A stretch of DNA of 64,000 nt, taken from Candidatus Promineofilum glycogenicum. GTDB lineage: Bacteria > Chloroflexota > Anaerolineae > Promineifilales > Promineifilaceae. The position numbers and the translations under genes are program-made. Positions within the stretch are counted from its first letter, which is position 1. The number at the start of each line of letters is the position of its first letter. The notes under the pieces were generated by a model, which was not told the DNA's origin, did not search any database, and saw nothing but the letters and a program-made list of their open reading frames with translations. Shown piece by piece: positions 53,625 through 61,954 of the stretch. The stretch covers positions 310,001 to 374,000 of the forward strand of contig JADJHJ010000006.1 in assembly GCA_016707605.1 (NCBI GenBank), given 5' to 3'.

Positions 53625-55025
53625 TTACTGGTTGAAGCCTTCGTAGATCTTGGCGTCCTGCGTCGAGGCGGGACGAGCGCCGGTCTTGGTGCCCGGCTCT
53701 TCGTTGACGATGGCCACGATCGGCTGGTTGGAGGTCACGACGACGCCGCCGGCGGTCTGGAGCAGCGCGGGCGAGTTGTTGGAGACGCTGTAGAACGTCG
53801 CGCTGGCGCCAACGGCCACGTTGTTCTGCGTGAAGACGACCGGGTTGCCACTCGGCGGGTAGTAGGTGGCGGTGATGTTGGCCGCCGCGTTACCCACGTT
53901 CTGCACCTGGATGCCGGACGTGTCGCCGAAGTAGAACTCCTTGTAGAGCGGCAGAGCGATCTCGGTCGTGTCGGCCGTATCCGGGAAGCAGGTATAGGCG
54001 GCGACGCGATTCGGGTTCAGGGTGAAGGTCTCGTCGTTGACGATAACGGCAATGGGGCCGCTAGCGCCCTGGACGGTGGCCGAACCCACCGCGCGGTCCG
54101 GCAGGCCGTCGCTCGGGGTGAAGAAGGTCACAGCCGCGCCGGCCGCCACTGGGCCTTTGGTGATGCTCCGGGTCTGCACCGCGCCCTGATTGTTGACGCG
54201 ATAGGAGTAGGTGATGGTGATGTTCTGCGCCGCGGTGTGGACGTTCTGAGCCTGGATACCCGTATTCAGGCGGACGTAGTTGTTGCGGATGAGCGGGCAG
54301 AAGGCGCGCTGCGCGAAGTCCTGCGGGCCGAAGGCGGTGTAGGCGTGCAGGTTGCTGCCCAGAGCCACGGCCGTCTGGTACTCCAGAGCCGCGCCGGCCA
54401 GAGCGCCGGTACCGGTGACGGTGGCGCTGCCGGCGGTGTTGTTACCCATCGCCGGGCTGACGTCGGCCGGGCCGACGAGGACCATGGCGCTGGCCGGGAC
54501 GTTGTTGAACACCTTGGTGTGGGTCGAGCCGCCAACCCGCACGGTGACGGTGACGGTGTTCAGGCTGCTGCTGGCGTTCTGGATGTAGAGCGTCGTCGAG
54601 CGGCCGAAGTAGTTGTTCTTCATCAGCGGGAAGGCGATGGTGTTGGCCACGTCCGCCCCGTCGGTGCCGCGGTACATGCCGGCCGCGCGACCGCTGGGCA
54701 TGTTGACGACGTTGACGATGGCCGCGATGGGCTGATCGGCGCTGACGACAGCCGAGCCGACGAAGCCCGCCGGCACGGTGCAGTCCGAATTGGTCAGGAA
54801 GTTGACCGATTGGCCGGGGGCCGCGGACTTCGGATTGCCGCAGGGGAAGTCATTACCCTGGCCATCATAAGCGGTGAACAGCACGGAGGTCGAGGCCGAG
54901 CCGACGTTCTGAATCTGCTGCCCAGACCACCAGCCGGAACCCGGCAGGTTGCCCGATTGCGCCGAGACGATGCCGACGCTGACCAGCAACAGAGCCAGGA
55001 CGAGTACGAAGATCTTCTTGTGCAT
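53625..55025 (-). CDS. Secreted protein with three repeated beta domains
   Basis: 466 residues. A signal peptide (KKIFVLVLALLLVSVGIVSA) is followed by three tandem units of about 130 residues. Each unit has the phrases F/YFG-x-STxLYIQNxSSxxNTVTVTV-type (PLMKNNYFGRSTTLYIQNAS; CPLIRNNYVRLNTGIQAQNV; PLYKEFYFGDTSGIQVQNVG) and ends with GSAxVxxxxPIAAIVN. The repeats look like bacterial Ig-like or surface-layer adhesive domains. No catalytic motif is seen. Signal and composition suggest an abundant surface protein. A terminator follows. Confidence 0.75.
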   Translation of the reverse strand: MHKKIFVLVLALLLVSVGIVSAQSGNLPGSGWWSGQQIQNVGSASTSVLFTAYDGQGNDFPCGNPKSAAPGQSVNFLTNSDCTVPAGFVGSAVVSADQPIAAIVNVVNMPSGRAAGMYRGTDGADVANTIAFPLMKNNYFGRSTTLYIQNASSSLNTVTVTVRVGGSTHTKVFNNVPASAMVLVGPADVSPAMGNNTAGSATVTGTGALAGAALEYQTAVALGSNLHAYTAFGPQDFAQRAFCPLIRNNYVRLNTGIQAQNVHTAAQNITITYSYRVNNQGAVQTRSITKGPVAAGAAVTFFTPSDGLPDRAVGSATVQGASGPIAVIVNDETFTLNPNRVAAYTCFPDTADTTEIALPLYKEFYFGDTSGIQVQNVGNAAANITATYYPPSGNPVVFTQNNVAVGASATFYSVSNNSPALLQTAGGVVVTSNQPIVAIVNEEPGTKTGARPASTQDAKIYEGFNQ

Positions 55026-55149
55026 AGTTGTCTCCTAGATAACCTTATCAGCCAGACTAGCTAACAATAGCATTCTAAGGCCTGGCGCGCCTTAGTCAAT
55101 CATCCATTTGGAGTATTCAGGGGAGTAATTGGCCCGATTAGCGCCAGTA

Positions 55150-55185
55150 AACGCCCTGTAGGGCGGGATGGTATCCCGCCATCTC
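55150..55185. repeat. Family L palindrome between surface protein and flippase genes
   Basis: GGGCGGGATGGTATCCCGCC, a near-perfect dyad. A sister copy lies within the biotin carboxylase gene (23655-23710). Confidence 0.75.
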
Positions 55186-55187
55186 CC

Positions 55188-56630
55188 CTAGCGCCGCCGC
55201 AAGGCCTCGCGCCAGTAGACGCGGTCGCTTTCGGGCACAATGTTCAGCAGCAGGGCGGCAACGACGTAAACCACCGCGCCGGCGAGGATGGGCACGGGCA
55301 GCGGCCAGTCGCGCAACGGCCACACGGCTAACGCCATCAGCGCCGTGGCCAGTAGCGGCCGAATGGGCGACGGCAATAGACTGACCGGCGTGAGGCGCGT
55401 CTGGGTATAGACGTAGAACACCAGCCACAGGGCCAGGCTGGCCAGCAGCCGGGCCACGGCCGCGCCGATGATGCCCGCCCGCGGGATGAGCAGCAGGTTC
55501 AAAGCTACGTTCAACCCGGTCGTCAGCCCCAGCAGCAGCGCCGCGTCGCGCTGCCGGTTATAGATGAGCGCCAGCCGCGAATGGGGCACGTTGAGGAAGA
55601 GGCAGACGACAGCCCAAATGGCGATCTGGAGCACGGGCGCGGCCGGGTCGAACGCCGGGCCATAGACCAGGGCGATGATCGGCCCGGCCAGCAGCGTCAC
55701 CCCCGTCGCCACGGGCAGGATGGCCGCCAGCAGATAGCGGCTGATCTTGTCGTTGAGCACGGCCAGCTTGTCCGGCGCCTGGACGTAGTAGCGGCTCATG
55801 ACCGGGTAGAGGGCGGTGCGCACAGCCACGGGCAGCAGGTTGAAGCCCAGCAGGATCGTCTGCGCCGCGGCGTAGTAGCCCACGTCGTCCTCGGTCAGCA
55901 GCAGCGAGATGAGCAGGATGTCGGCCTGGTAGTCGAGTAGCGAGAAGAGCTGGATGACGAAGAAGCTGGGCATGGCCGCCAGGTGGTGGCGCAGGAAGCC
56001 CAGGTCGAACCGCGCCGCCACTGACTGGGGCGTGCGGCGGAACAACCGCGCCAGCCCCGGCGCGAACATCAGCAAGCTCAGCAGCGACGCCAACGGCACG
56101 ACCCAGGCGATAGTGGCCACGTCCGCCCCGCGCGCCAGCAGCCAGAAGCCGGCGACGAGCTTCAGCGCCGTGCTGACCGTGGAGGCCAGCAGCGGCGTCA
56201 GCAGCCGCTCGTGGGCCTCGAACAGCGACTGGCACATGCTGAAGACCGCTTCGGGGATGGCCGCCAGCGACAGGATGACGATGACCTGGGTCGTCGTGGC
56301 CGAGTAGGGGGCGAAGAGGCGCAGGCCGAGCAGCAGCAGGCCGTAGACGGCGGCCGACAGCAGCAGCCGCAAGGCCACGTAGTTGACCAGGTAGCGCCCG
56401 CTCTCGTCGCGCCGCGCCGGCAACTCGCGCACCATGACCTCGTGCAGCCCCAACGCCGACAGGCCGAAGACGAAGGTGAAGTACGTCGTGGCCAGGCTGA
56501 AGCTGCCCGAGGCGGCCGGGCCGAGTTGGCGGCCGATGAGGATGAACAACAGGGCGTTGCCGGCCTTGACGATGACGCTGCTCAGAAACGCCAGAAGCGT
56601 GTTGCTAAGCAGGCGCTGGATGGTGTTCAT
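55188..56630 (-). CDS. Polysaccharide flippase (Wzx/MOP family)
   Basis: 480-residue multi-span exporter, about 12-14 helices. The start NTLLAFLSSVIVKAGNALLF and IGRQLGPAASGSFSLATTYF is typical of the MurJ/Wzx-type fold. Other conserved parts are SALGLHEVMVRELPARRD and the second-half VPHSRLALIYNRQRDAALLL. It would move lipid-linked glycan across the membrane for a capsule or glycoprotein. It overlaps the upstream methyltransferase gene by 26 bases. Member of the glycan cluster 55-61.8 kb. Confidence 0.85.
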   Translation of the reverse strand: MNTIQRLLSNTLLAFLSSVIVKAGNALLFILIGRQLGPAASGSFSLATTYFTFVFGLSALGLHEVMVRELPARRDESGRYLVNYVALRLLLSAAVYGLLLLGLRLFAPYSATTTQVIVILSLAAIPEAVFSMCQSLFEAHERLLTPLLASTVSTALKLVAGFWLLARGADVATIAWVVPLASLLSLLMFAPGLARLFRRTPQSVAARFDLGFLRHHLAAMPSFFVIQLFSLLDYQADILLISLLLTEDDVGYYAAAQTILLGFNLLPVAVRTALYPVMSRYYVQAPDKLAVLNDKISRYLLAAILPVATGVTLLAGPIIALVYGPAFDPAAPVLQIAIWAVVCLFLNVPHSRLALIYNRQRDAALLLGLTTGLNVALNLLLIPRAGIIGAAVARLLASLALWLVFYVYTQTRLTPVSLLPSPIRPLLATALMALAVWPLRDWPLPVPILAGAVVYVVAALLLNIVPESDRVYWREALRRR

Positions 56631-57366
56631 CGGGGGGAAGCTTCTCGGCGATGCAGGCCCAGCCCAGCGTGTGGTCTTTCACCTTGTCCAGCCGGTCCAG
56701 GTAGAACAGCAGCAGCGGCAGCAGCAGGAAGAAGACGAAGTAGACGGGCAGGATGAGCGGCAGCTTCAGCAGGTAGGCCAGGTCGTTGTCGCCGCGCGGG
56801 AAGAGGCGGTCGTGCATCATCTGGAAGTTGAACGACAGGAACCAGAAGTAGCCGCCCCAGGGCCGCATCTCCACCACGCGCATCCCCGCCTTCTCGATCA
56901 GGTGGGTGAAACCGTAGGAGGTGTAGCGGAAGAAGTCGTGGGGCTTCTGGTGCTGGTGCCAGGCCATCGGCGCGGACAGGTAGAAGCGCCCGCCGGGGCG
57001 CAGGGTGCGGCCGATCTCAGCGATGACCTGCGCCGGTTCGTTGACGTGCTCCAACACCTGGAAGCAGACGGCGGCGTCGAAGCTATCGTCGGCGAAGGGC
57101 AGGCGCGACAGGTCGGCCTGGGTGTCCAGCCCGGTGTAGTCCCACGTCCCGTCGCCCACGGCCAGGTCGACGCCGGTGTAACGGGTGTGCTCAAAGTAGT
57201 GGCGGTACTGCCCCTCGCCGCTGCCGGCGTCCAGCAGCCGCGCCCCGGTTGGCAACTCGCGCTGCGCCTGCTCTAGCAAGCGGTTGGTCTCCCACAGGTG
57301 AACGTCCAGCTTCTCGCTGATCCACTTCGGCAGCAGGGCCAGTTGCCCCTCTCGTCCCAGTCGCAT
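56605..57366 (-). CDS. SAM-dependent methyltransferase with membrane-associated tail (glycan cluster)
   Basis: 253 residues. The class I methyltransferase core has LLDAGSGEGQYRHYF (motif I), VDLAVGDG, LSRLPFADDSFDAAVCFQVL and EHVNEPAQVIAEIGRTLRPG. The tail has a hydrophobic segment (LLKLPLILPVYFVFFLLLPL, LLFYLDRLD), so it may be membrane-bound. It probably methylates a lipid-linked sugar or glycan end. The upstream region is divergent with the gene at 57523. Confidence 0.85.
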   Translation of the reverse strand: MRLGREGQLALLPKWISEKLDVHLWETNRLLEQAQRELPTGARLLDAGSGEGQYRHYFEHTRYTGVDLAVGDGTWDYTGLDTQADLSRLPFADDSFDAAVCFQVLEHVNEPAQVIAEIGRTLRPGGRFYLSAPMAWHQHQKPHDFFRYTSYGFTHLIEKAGMRVVEMRPWGGYFWFLSFNFQMMHDRLFPRGDNDLAYLLKLPLILPVYFVFFLLLPLLLFYLDRLDKVKDHTLGWACIAEKLPPDEHHPAPA

Positions 57367-57423
57367 AGGTGATTACTCCCAAACCGCCATTGTAGCGGGT
57401 ACGGCGGCCCGCCGCCAACCGGC

Positions 57424-57497
57424 ATCACCGTAGGGCGGCTTGGCAAACCGCCTCTTTAGCCGTTGCCAGGCAGGCGATTTGCCAAATCGCCCTACGA
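57424..57497. repeat. Family J palindrome (GGCGGCTTGGCAAACCGCC)
   Basis: CCGTAGGGCGGCTTGGCAAA ... TTTGCCAAATCGCCCTACG: inverted arms sharing TAGGGCG/CGCCCTA and TGGCAAA/TTTGCCA. It sits in the divergent gap between two methyltransferase genes. Confidence 0.7.
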
Positions 57498-57522
57498 TGG
57501 CAGGCATGGTAACATTGGCCAC

Positions 57523-58233
57523 GTGACATCCATACCGACAAACTCCAACACCCAACCCTGGTCGCCCTCGCTGAAGGCCCGGCTCTACGGGCTGGCCAAG
57601 CCAATCGACGAACTGCTGCTGCGGGCGACTTACACGGCCCGCTTCTACCACTGGTCGCGGGCCAACGCCGCCGCGCCGACGCTGCCGACGCGCTTCGACC
57701 TCTACCAGCACGTCATCGACCGCCACGGCCTGGGCGGGACCATCGACTACCTGGAGTTCGGCGTCTTCCACGGCGAATCGCTGCGCTGGTGGGCGGCCCA
57801 CAACCACGCTCCTGACGCCCGCTTCTACGGCTTCGACGGCTTCACCGGCCTGCCCGATGGCTGGGTCGGCCTGCCGCCGGGCACGTTCAGCACCGGCGGC
57901 CAGATTCCGACCTTCGACGATCCGCGCGTGGCCCTGGAGATCGGTCTGTTCCAGGACACGCTGGGCGACTTCGTGGCCCGCCAGCCGCTCGACCGGCGCA
58001 CGGTCATCCACCTCGACGCCGACCTCTATAGCTCGACGCTCTATGTGCTGACCACGCTGGCCCCCAAACTGCGTCCCGGCGACGTCATCCTGTTCGACGA
58101 ACTCGGCTCGGCCTATGGCGTGACGCATGAGTTCCGGGCGCTGGAGGACTTCGCCGGCTCCTATCGCTTCCACTACCGGCTGCTGGCCGGCACGCGGCGC
58201 TACTTGCAGGCGGCCATCGAGGTCATGGCCTAG
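57523..58233 (+). CDS. TylF/macrocin-O-methyltransferase-like enzyme (glycan cluster)
   Basis: 236 residues starting at GTG 57523. It shows IDYLEFGVFHGESLRWWAAH (SAM motif), FYGFDGFTGLPDGWVGLPPG, VIHLDADLYSSTLYVLTTLA and PGDVILFDELGSAYG. The acidic D-A-D and F-D-E residues are the metal ligands of the TylF family, which O-methylates sugars. Substrate probably a sugar of the local glycan. The gene is divergent from the methyltransferase at 56605 and convergent to the membrane glycosyltransferase at 58358. Confidence 0.8.
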   Translation: MTSIPTNSNTQPWSPSLKARLYGLAKPIDELLLRATYTARFYHWSRANAAAPTLPTRFDLYQHVIDRHGLGGTIDYLEFGVFHGESLRWWAAHNHAPDARFYGFDGFTGLPDGWVGLPPGTFSTGGQIPTFDDPRVALEIGLFQDTLGDFVARQPLDRRTVIHLDADLYSSTLYVLTTLAPKLRPGDVILFDELGSAYGVTHEFRALEDFAGSYRFHYRLLAGTRRYLQAAIEVMA

Positions 58234-58240
58234 CCGAGGT

Positions 58241-58340
58241 AGAAGAGCTCACGCAAAGGACGCTAAGGAAGCAAAGGACGCCAAAAGAGTTCTTCTTTGC
58301 GCTCTTTGCTCCCTTGGCGTCCTTTGCGTGAGCTCTTCTG
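58241..58340. repeat. Family A hairpin copy 6
   Basis: AGAAGAGCTCACGCAAAGGA ... TCCTTTGCGTGAGCTCTTCT, with tandem GCTAAGG/GCAAAGG words in the arms. It starts 8 bases after the stop codon of the TylF-like gene. Confidence 0.85.
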
Positions 58341-58357
58341 CTTCAGCCACGGACTGG

Positions 58358-59830
58358 CTAAGGAGCCGACCCCTCGCGCAATAGCAGCATGTAGCGCCGC
58401 CCGCTGAGGGCGGTGTTGTCGAAGACGACAGCGAAGCCCATCTCGCCGTAGGGGGCCAACTCTTCCGGCGCGCCGCCCGACAGCAGGGCCAGGAAGATGG
58501 GGCCATCGTTGGCGGCGACGATGCCGGCCAACGCCTCGGCCGTCGCCGGCTGCACGCGGATGCCCGCCGGGGTGGCGTCGGGCCGGTCGAGGTAGTACTG
58601 GAGCGACTGCAACTCGTAGCCGGGGATGATGTAGACCGGCGCGCCCGGCCGGTGCTGGGCCAGCAGCGCCTCGGCCGCCTCGCGGCCGGTCGACCAGGTC
58701 GTGGCGTAGAAGCGCCCTAGCTCCTGCCGCGCCGCCGCGGCCACGAACAGGGCCAGCCCCACCAGCAGCGCCACCCGTGCCGCGCGCCGCCGCCCCGCGT
58801 CGCCCATCCAGCCCGTCAACCCGCGCGCTGCCCCGACCATACCCACCGCGACCAGGAAGATGCCCACTTGCGTCAGATGCAGCAGTTGGCGCGGCAGCAG
58901 CCAGTAGCCGCGCGACAGCACGGCGGCGACGATAAGCCCCACACTGGCCACCGCCCCCAGCGCCAGACTGAGCGGCAGCGCCCGCCGCCGGGCCAGCAGC
59001 AGCAGCAGCCCCAGCGCGGCAAAGACGACGTTGCCCCACAGCCAGGCCGTTGCCAGCGACCCGGCCGTGTCGTAGAGCGTCGTTGTCCAGTCCAGCCCGC
59101 TGAGGATGACCCGCGACAGCGACTCGCTGAACTCGAAGGTGGCAAAGTCATACTGCTGGTGCGCGCCGAAGAAGAGGAAGCCGGGCACGAAGAGCAGGCC
59201 GGCCAGCGCCGAGGCGGCCACAAAGCGCCGCAACGCGACGCGGTTGGCCGGGCGCGTTATCCCGGCCAATAGGAAGTAGACCGCGCCGTTGACCGGCGCG
59301 GTCAGTACGAACGGGTGGAAGTAGGCCCCGACCAGCGTCGCCGCGCCGTAGGCCACCCAGCGGCGATTGGTTGGCCGGCGAATGGCCCTATAGAGCAGCA
59401 GACAGGCCAGGGCGTAGAAGGCCGACAGGGAGGCGTAGAAGCGCAACACCTGGGCGTAGACGATGTGGAGCGGGGAAACGGCCAGCAGGAAGGCGGCCAG
59501 CAGCGCCTCCGTCCGCCGCCCCATCAGCAGGCGTGTCAGGGCGTAGAGCAGGGCGACGTTGAGCGTGGCCCATAGCGCCGCGGGCAGGCGCAGGACGAAC
59601 TCGGCGTCGCTGAGGCCGGCCGTGGCGCGGGTGATGAGGTAGTCGAGCGGCATGGCCATAGCGTGGGTGCGCTCGATGGCCAACATGCCGGCCAGCGTCG
59701 GCTGGGTGGCCGCCCAGGCTTGCCCGGCCTCGTCCAGGTGCAGCCCGTCGCGCCCCAGCCCGCGCAGCCGCAGGGCGAAGCTGAGCAGCAGCAGGGCCAC
59801 CAGAGCGGCCCGCGCCAGCCGGTCGCTCAT
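58358..59830 (-). CDS. Membrane glycosyltransferase (GT39/PMT-like, GT-C fold)
   Basis: 490 residues, about 11-12 spans. The first loop contains GRDGLHLDEAGQAWAATQPT, with the D-E of the GT-C catalytic loop. Later sequences include FLLAVSPLHIVYAQVLRFYA and YFHPFVLTAPVNGAVYF. An extracytoplasmic C-terminal domain follows (ARQELGRFYATTWSTGREAA). It uses lipid-linked sugars to glycosylate proteins or lipids outside the membrane. ATG 59830 is preceded by GGAGGGGGG and overlaps the stop of the upstream glycosyltransferase (ATGA). Confidence 0.82.
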   Translation of the reverse strand: MSDRLARAALVALLLLSFALRLRGLGRDGLHLDEAGQAWAATQPTLAGMLAIERTHAMAMPLDYLITRATAGLSDAEFVLRLPAALWATLNVALLYALTRLLMGRRTEALLAAFLLAVSPLHIVYAQVLRFYASLSAFYALACLLLYRAIRRPTNRRWVAYGAATLVGAYFHPFVLTAPVNGAVYFLLAGITRPANRVALRRFVAASALAGLLFVPGFLFFGAHQQYDFATFEFSESLSRVILSGLDWTTTLYDTAGSLATAWLWGNVVFAALGLLLLLARRRALPLSLALGAVASVGLIVAAVLSRGYWLLPRQLLHLTQVGIFLVAVGMVGAARGLTGWMGDAGRRRAARVALLVGLALFVAAAARQELGRFYATTWSTGREAAEALLAQHRPGAPVYIIPGYELQSLQYYLDRPDATPAGIRVQPATAEALAGIVAANDGPIFLALLSGGAPEELAPYGEMGFAVVFDNTALSGRRYMLLLREGSAP

Positions 59831-60765
59831 CGCCCCCCTCCGACAGCGGCGCGCAGCCAGGCCGGCGGCGGCGTCGTGGCTCGCCCCGTGCGCCAGCCGG
59901 CCCACAGCCCGGCCCAGTAGGCGCGCAGGGCCACCGGCTTGCCGGCCAGCAGCAGCCGCAGGCTCGTCTTCAGGGCGCTGGCCAGCCGGAAGGGGACGAT
60001 GAGCAGCAGGCGCGGGCCGCGGCCGTGCTTGCGGAAGTAGCGCCCGCTGCTCTGGGCCATCCAGTAGCGCTCCAGGGGGCTGTCGCGGCCGCCGCTGCTG
60101 GCGCTGACGTCGTGCAGCACGCCGGCCGCCGGGCACAGCCGCACCCGCCAGCCGGCCTGCCGGGCGCGGCGGCAGTAGTCCATGTCCTCGTAGTACAGAA
60201 AGAAGCCCTCGTCCAGCAGGCCGACCGACTCGAAGACGGCGCGGCGGACGAAGATGGCGCAGAAGGGGGCGAAGTCAACGTCGCGTGGCGTGGCCCACTG
60301 GCCGGTGTCGATCTGCCCCTGCCCGCCGTCCTTCAGGTCGAGGAAGACGTTGAGGTTAGCGCCGACAGTCCAGATGCGCCGGGGGTCGGCGGCGTAGGTG
60401 ATCTTGGCCGTCACCAGGCCGATGCGCTCGTCCGCGGCCAGCGCTTCGGCCAGCCGGTCAAGGGCGTCGGGGGCCACCAGGGTGTCGTTGTTGAGCAGCA
60501 GCACCGCCGCCGCGCCGCCCTCCAGCGCGGCGCGAATGCCGGCGTTGTAGCCACCGGCAAAGCCGCGGTTGTCGGGCAGGCGCAGCAGTTCAACGGCCGG
60601 GAAGCGCGCAGCCACGGCCGGGGCCAGCGGCGGCTCGCTGCCGTTGTCCACCAACAGCACGCGGCCGGGTGGGGTGCTCAGCGCAGCCACCGTTGCCAGG
60701 CAGTCAAGGGTCTTCTGCACCTGGTTCCAGGCAACGATGACGACGGTGACGTTCTTGGCACTCAT
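59827..60765 (-). CDS. GT2 family glycosyltransferase
   Basis: 312 residues. GT-A fold: VTVVIVAWNQVQKTLDCLAT, LLVDNGSEPP, PDNRGFAGGYNAGIRAALEG, the D-x-D-like LLLNNDTLVAPDALDRL and the acceptor region LDEGFFLYYEDMDYCRRARQ. The pattern resembles rhamnosyltransferase-like GT2 enzymes of capsule clusters. It is cytosolic, using nucleotide sugars. The stop overlaps the start of the GT39-like gene, showing an operon. Confidence 0.85.
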   Translation of the reverse strand: MSAKNVTVVIVAWNQVQKTLDCLATVAALSTPPGRVLLVDNGSEPPLAPAVAARFPAVELLRLPDNRGFAGGYNAGIRAALEGGAAAVLLLNNDTLVAPDALDRLAEALAADERIGLVTAKITYAADPRRIWTVGANLNVFLDLKDGGQGQIDTGQWATPRDVDFAPFCAIFVRRAVFESVGLLDEGFFLYYEDMDYCRRARQAGWRVRLCPAAGVLHDVSASSGGRDSPLERYWMAQSSGRYFRKHGRGPRLLLIVPFRLASALKTSLRLLLAGKPVALRAYWAGLWAGWRTGRATTPPPAWLRAAVGGGR

Positions 60766-60775
60766 AAGAAGATGG

Positions 60776-60880
60776 AACCACAGATTACACGGATTTCACA
60801 GATTGAAGAGTATCTCACGCAAAGACGCAAAGAACGCAAAGCTTCAGAAGCTTTGCGTTCTTTGCGTGAGATACTCTTCA
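60776..60880. repeat. Family B words plus family A hairpin copy 7
   Basis: AACCACAGATTACACGGATT words (60776-60804), then GAAGAGTATCTCACGCAAAG ... CTTTGCGTGAGATACTCTTC (60805-60879), a long stem. The end overlaps the stop codon of the next glycosyltransferase gene (60878-60880). Confidence 0.85.
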
Positions 60881-61753
60881 TGGCAGAGTCGCAAAGCCGT
60901 CATCGATGCTTTGGGCCGCGCCGAGGCAGTAGAGCAGCTTGGTGGCGTAGACGACGGGCAGGCTGGGCCAGTGGCGGCGCAGGGGCCGCTTGGCGTAGAC
61001 GCCGGCCGTCACCCGCGCGGCGATGAGCGGCGACAGCAGCCGCCACCACGCCGCCCGCCGCGCCCCGGCCGGCGTGCCGAACTCATCGGCGTAGCGCAGC
61101 CGGACACGGACGGCGTTGTGGCCCAGGTTGCGCCAGTGGCGGACGACGTCGGCCCAGGCCGTGCGCGCCGGGCTGTGGGCGACGACGGCCGCCGGGTCGA
61201 ACCACAGCCGGTAGCCGGCGCGACGGATGCGGATGGTCCAGTCGGCGTCCTCGGCCGCCGCGCCGGGGAAGGACTCGTCCATGCCACCAACGGCGGCGAA
61301 GACTTCGCGCCGCAGGCTGAGGTTCAGCGTTGGCAGCAGGAAGCGCGGCCCGGCCGGCAGCTCCGGCACGAACTCGTGGAACATGGAGACGTTATCGCTC
61401 TGCGCCCAGTAGTTGGCCCCGGCCAGGGCCACCGCGCCGCCGACGACCTGCTCCCCGGCGGCGTGGCGGGCGCGGTGGGCGGCCAGCCAGTCGGGGCGGG
61501 GGATGCAGTCGGCGTCGAGCAGCAGCAGCAACTCGCCCGTGGCCGCGGCCAGCCCCAGGTTGCGCGCCCGCGCGGCGCAGACGGGCGCGCCGGTGTCGAG
61601 GAAGCGCACAGCGGGGAAGGCGGCCAGCGCCCCGGCCTCGTCGCGGCCGACGACGATGACCTCGCCCGGCGGCTCCGTCTGCGCCATGACCGCCGCCAGC
61701 GCGCGGGCCAGCGTGGGGGCGTTGAGGCTGGGGATGATGACTGAGGTTTGCAT
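60878..61753 (-). CDS. GT2 family glycosyltransferase
   Basis: 291 residues. It begins MQTSVIIPSLNAPTLARALA. Next come PGEVIVVGRDEAG, VCAARARNLGLAAATGELLL, LLDADCIPRPDWLAAH (D-x-D metal site), LPTLNLSLRREVFAAVGGMD and ESFPGAAAEDADWTIRIRRA (E-D catalytic base region). This is a classic GT2 family A enzyme, probably adding a sugar in the glycan cluster. The C-terminal half has a basic amphipathic region (TAGVYAKRPLRRHWPSLPVV), possibly membrane-associated. Confidence 0.85.
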   Translation of the reverse strand: MQTSVIIPSLNAPTLARALAAVMAQTEPPGEVIVVGRDEAGALAAFPAVRFLDTGAPVCAARARNLGLAAATGELLLLLDADCIPRPDWLAAHRARHAAGEQVVGGAVALAGANYWAQSDNVSMFHEFVPELPAGPRFLLPTLNLSLRREVFAAVGGMDESFPGAAAEDADWTIRIRRAGYRLWFDPAAVVAHSPARTAWADVVRHWRNLGHNAVRVRLRYADEFGTPAGARRAAWWRLLSPLIAARVTAGVYAKRPLRRHWPSLPVVYATKLLYCLGAAQSIDDGFATLP

Positions 61754-61767
61754 ACTGGGAGTGAATC

Positions 61768-61946
61768 ATCCGCAGATTAGGCAGATTGGGCAGATTTCAG
61801 AAGAAGAGAAAGAGGCTCACGCAAAGGTGCCAAGGAGCGAAGGCGCAAAGAAAGAAAAAGCTTGCTTTCTTCTTTTGCGCCTTTGCCTCTTGGCGCCTTT
61901 GCGTGAGCTTCTTCAAATCTGCTAAATCTGCCCAATCTGCGGATCA
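61768..61946. repeat. Nested hairpin: family C outer arms, family A inner arms (copy 8)
   Basis: About 180 bp. Outer arms are ATCCGCAGATTAGGCAGATT and AATCTGCCCAATCTGCGGAT. Inner arms are GGCTCACGCAAAGGTGCC and GGCGCCTTTGCGTGAGCT. It fills the gap between rlmI and the glycosyltransferase gene, ending 9 bases from the rlmI stop. Confidence 0.88.
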
Positions 61947-61954
61947 TCTCTCTT

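Noticed and set aside
55188..61753. Complete capsule or O-antigen cluster
   Set aside because: Only flippase, methyltransferases and three glycosyltransferases are seen; polymerase, initiating transferase and nucleotide-sugar genes are missing, so only a partial glycan cluster is claimed.
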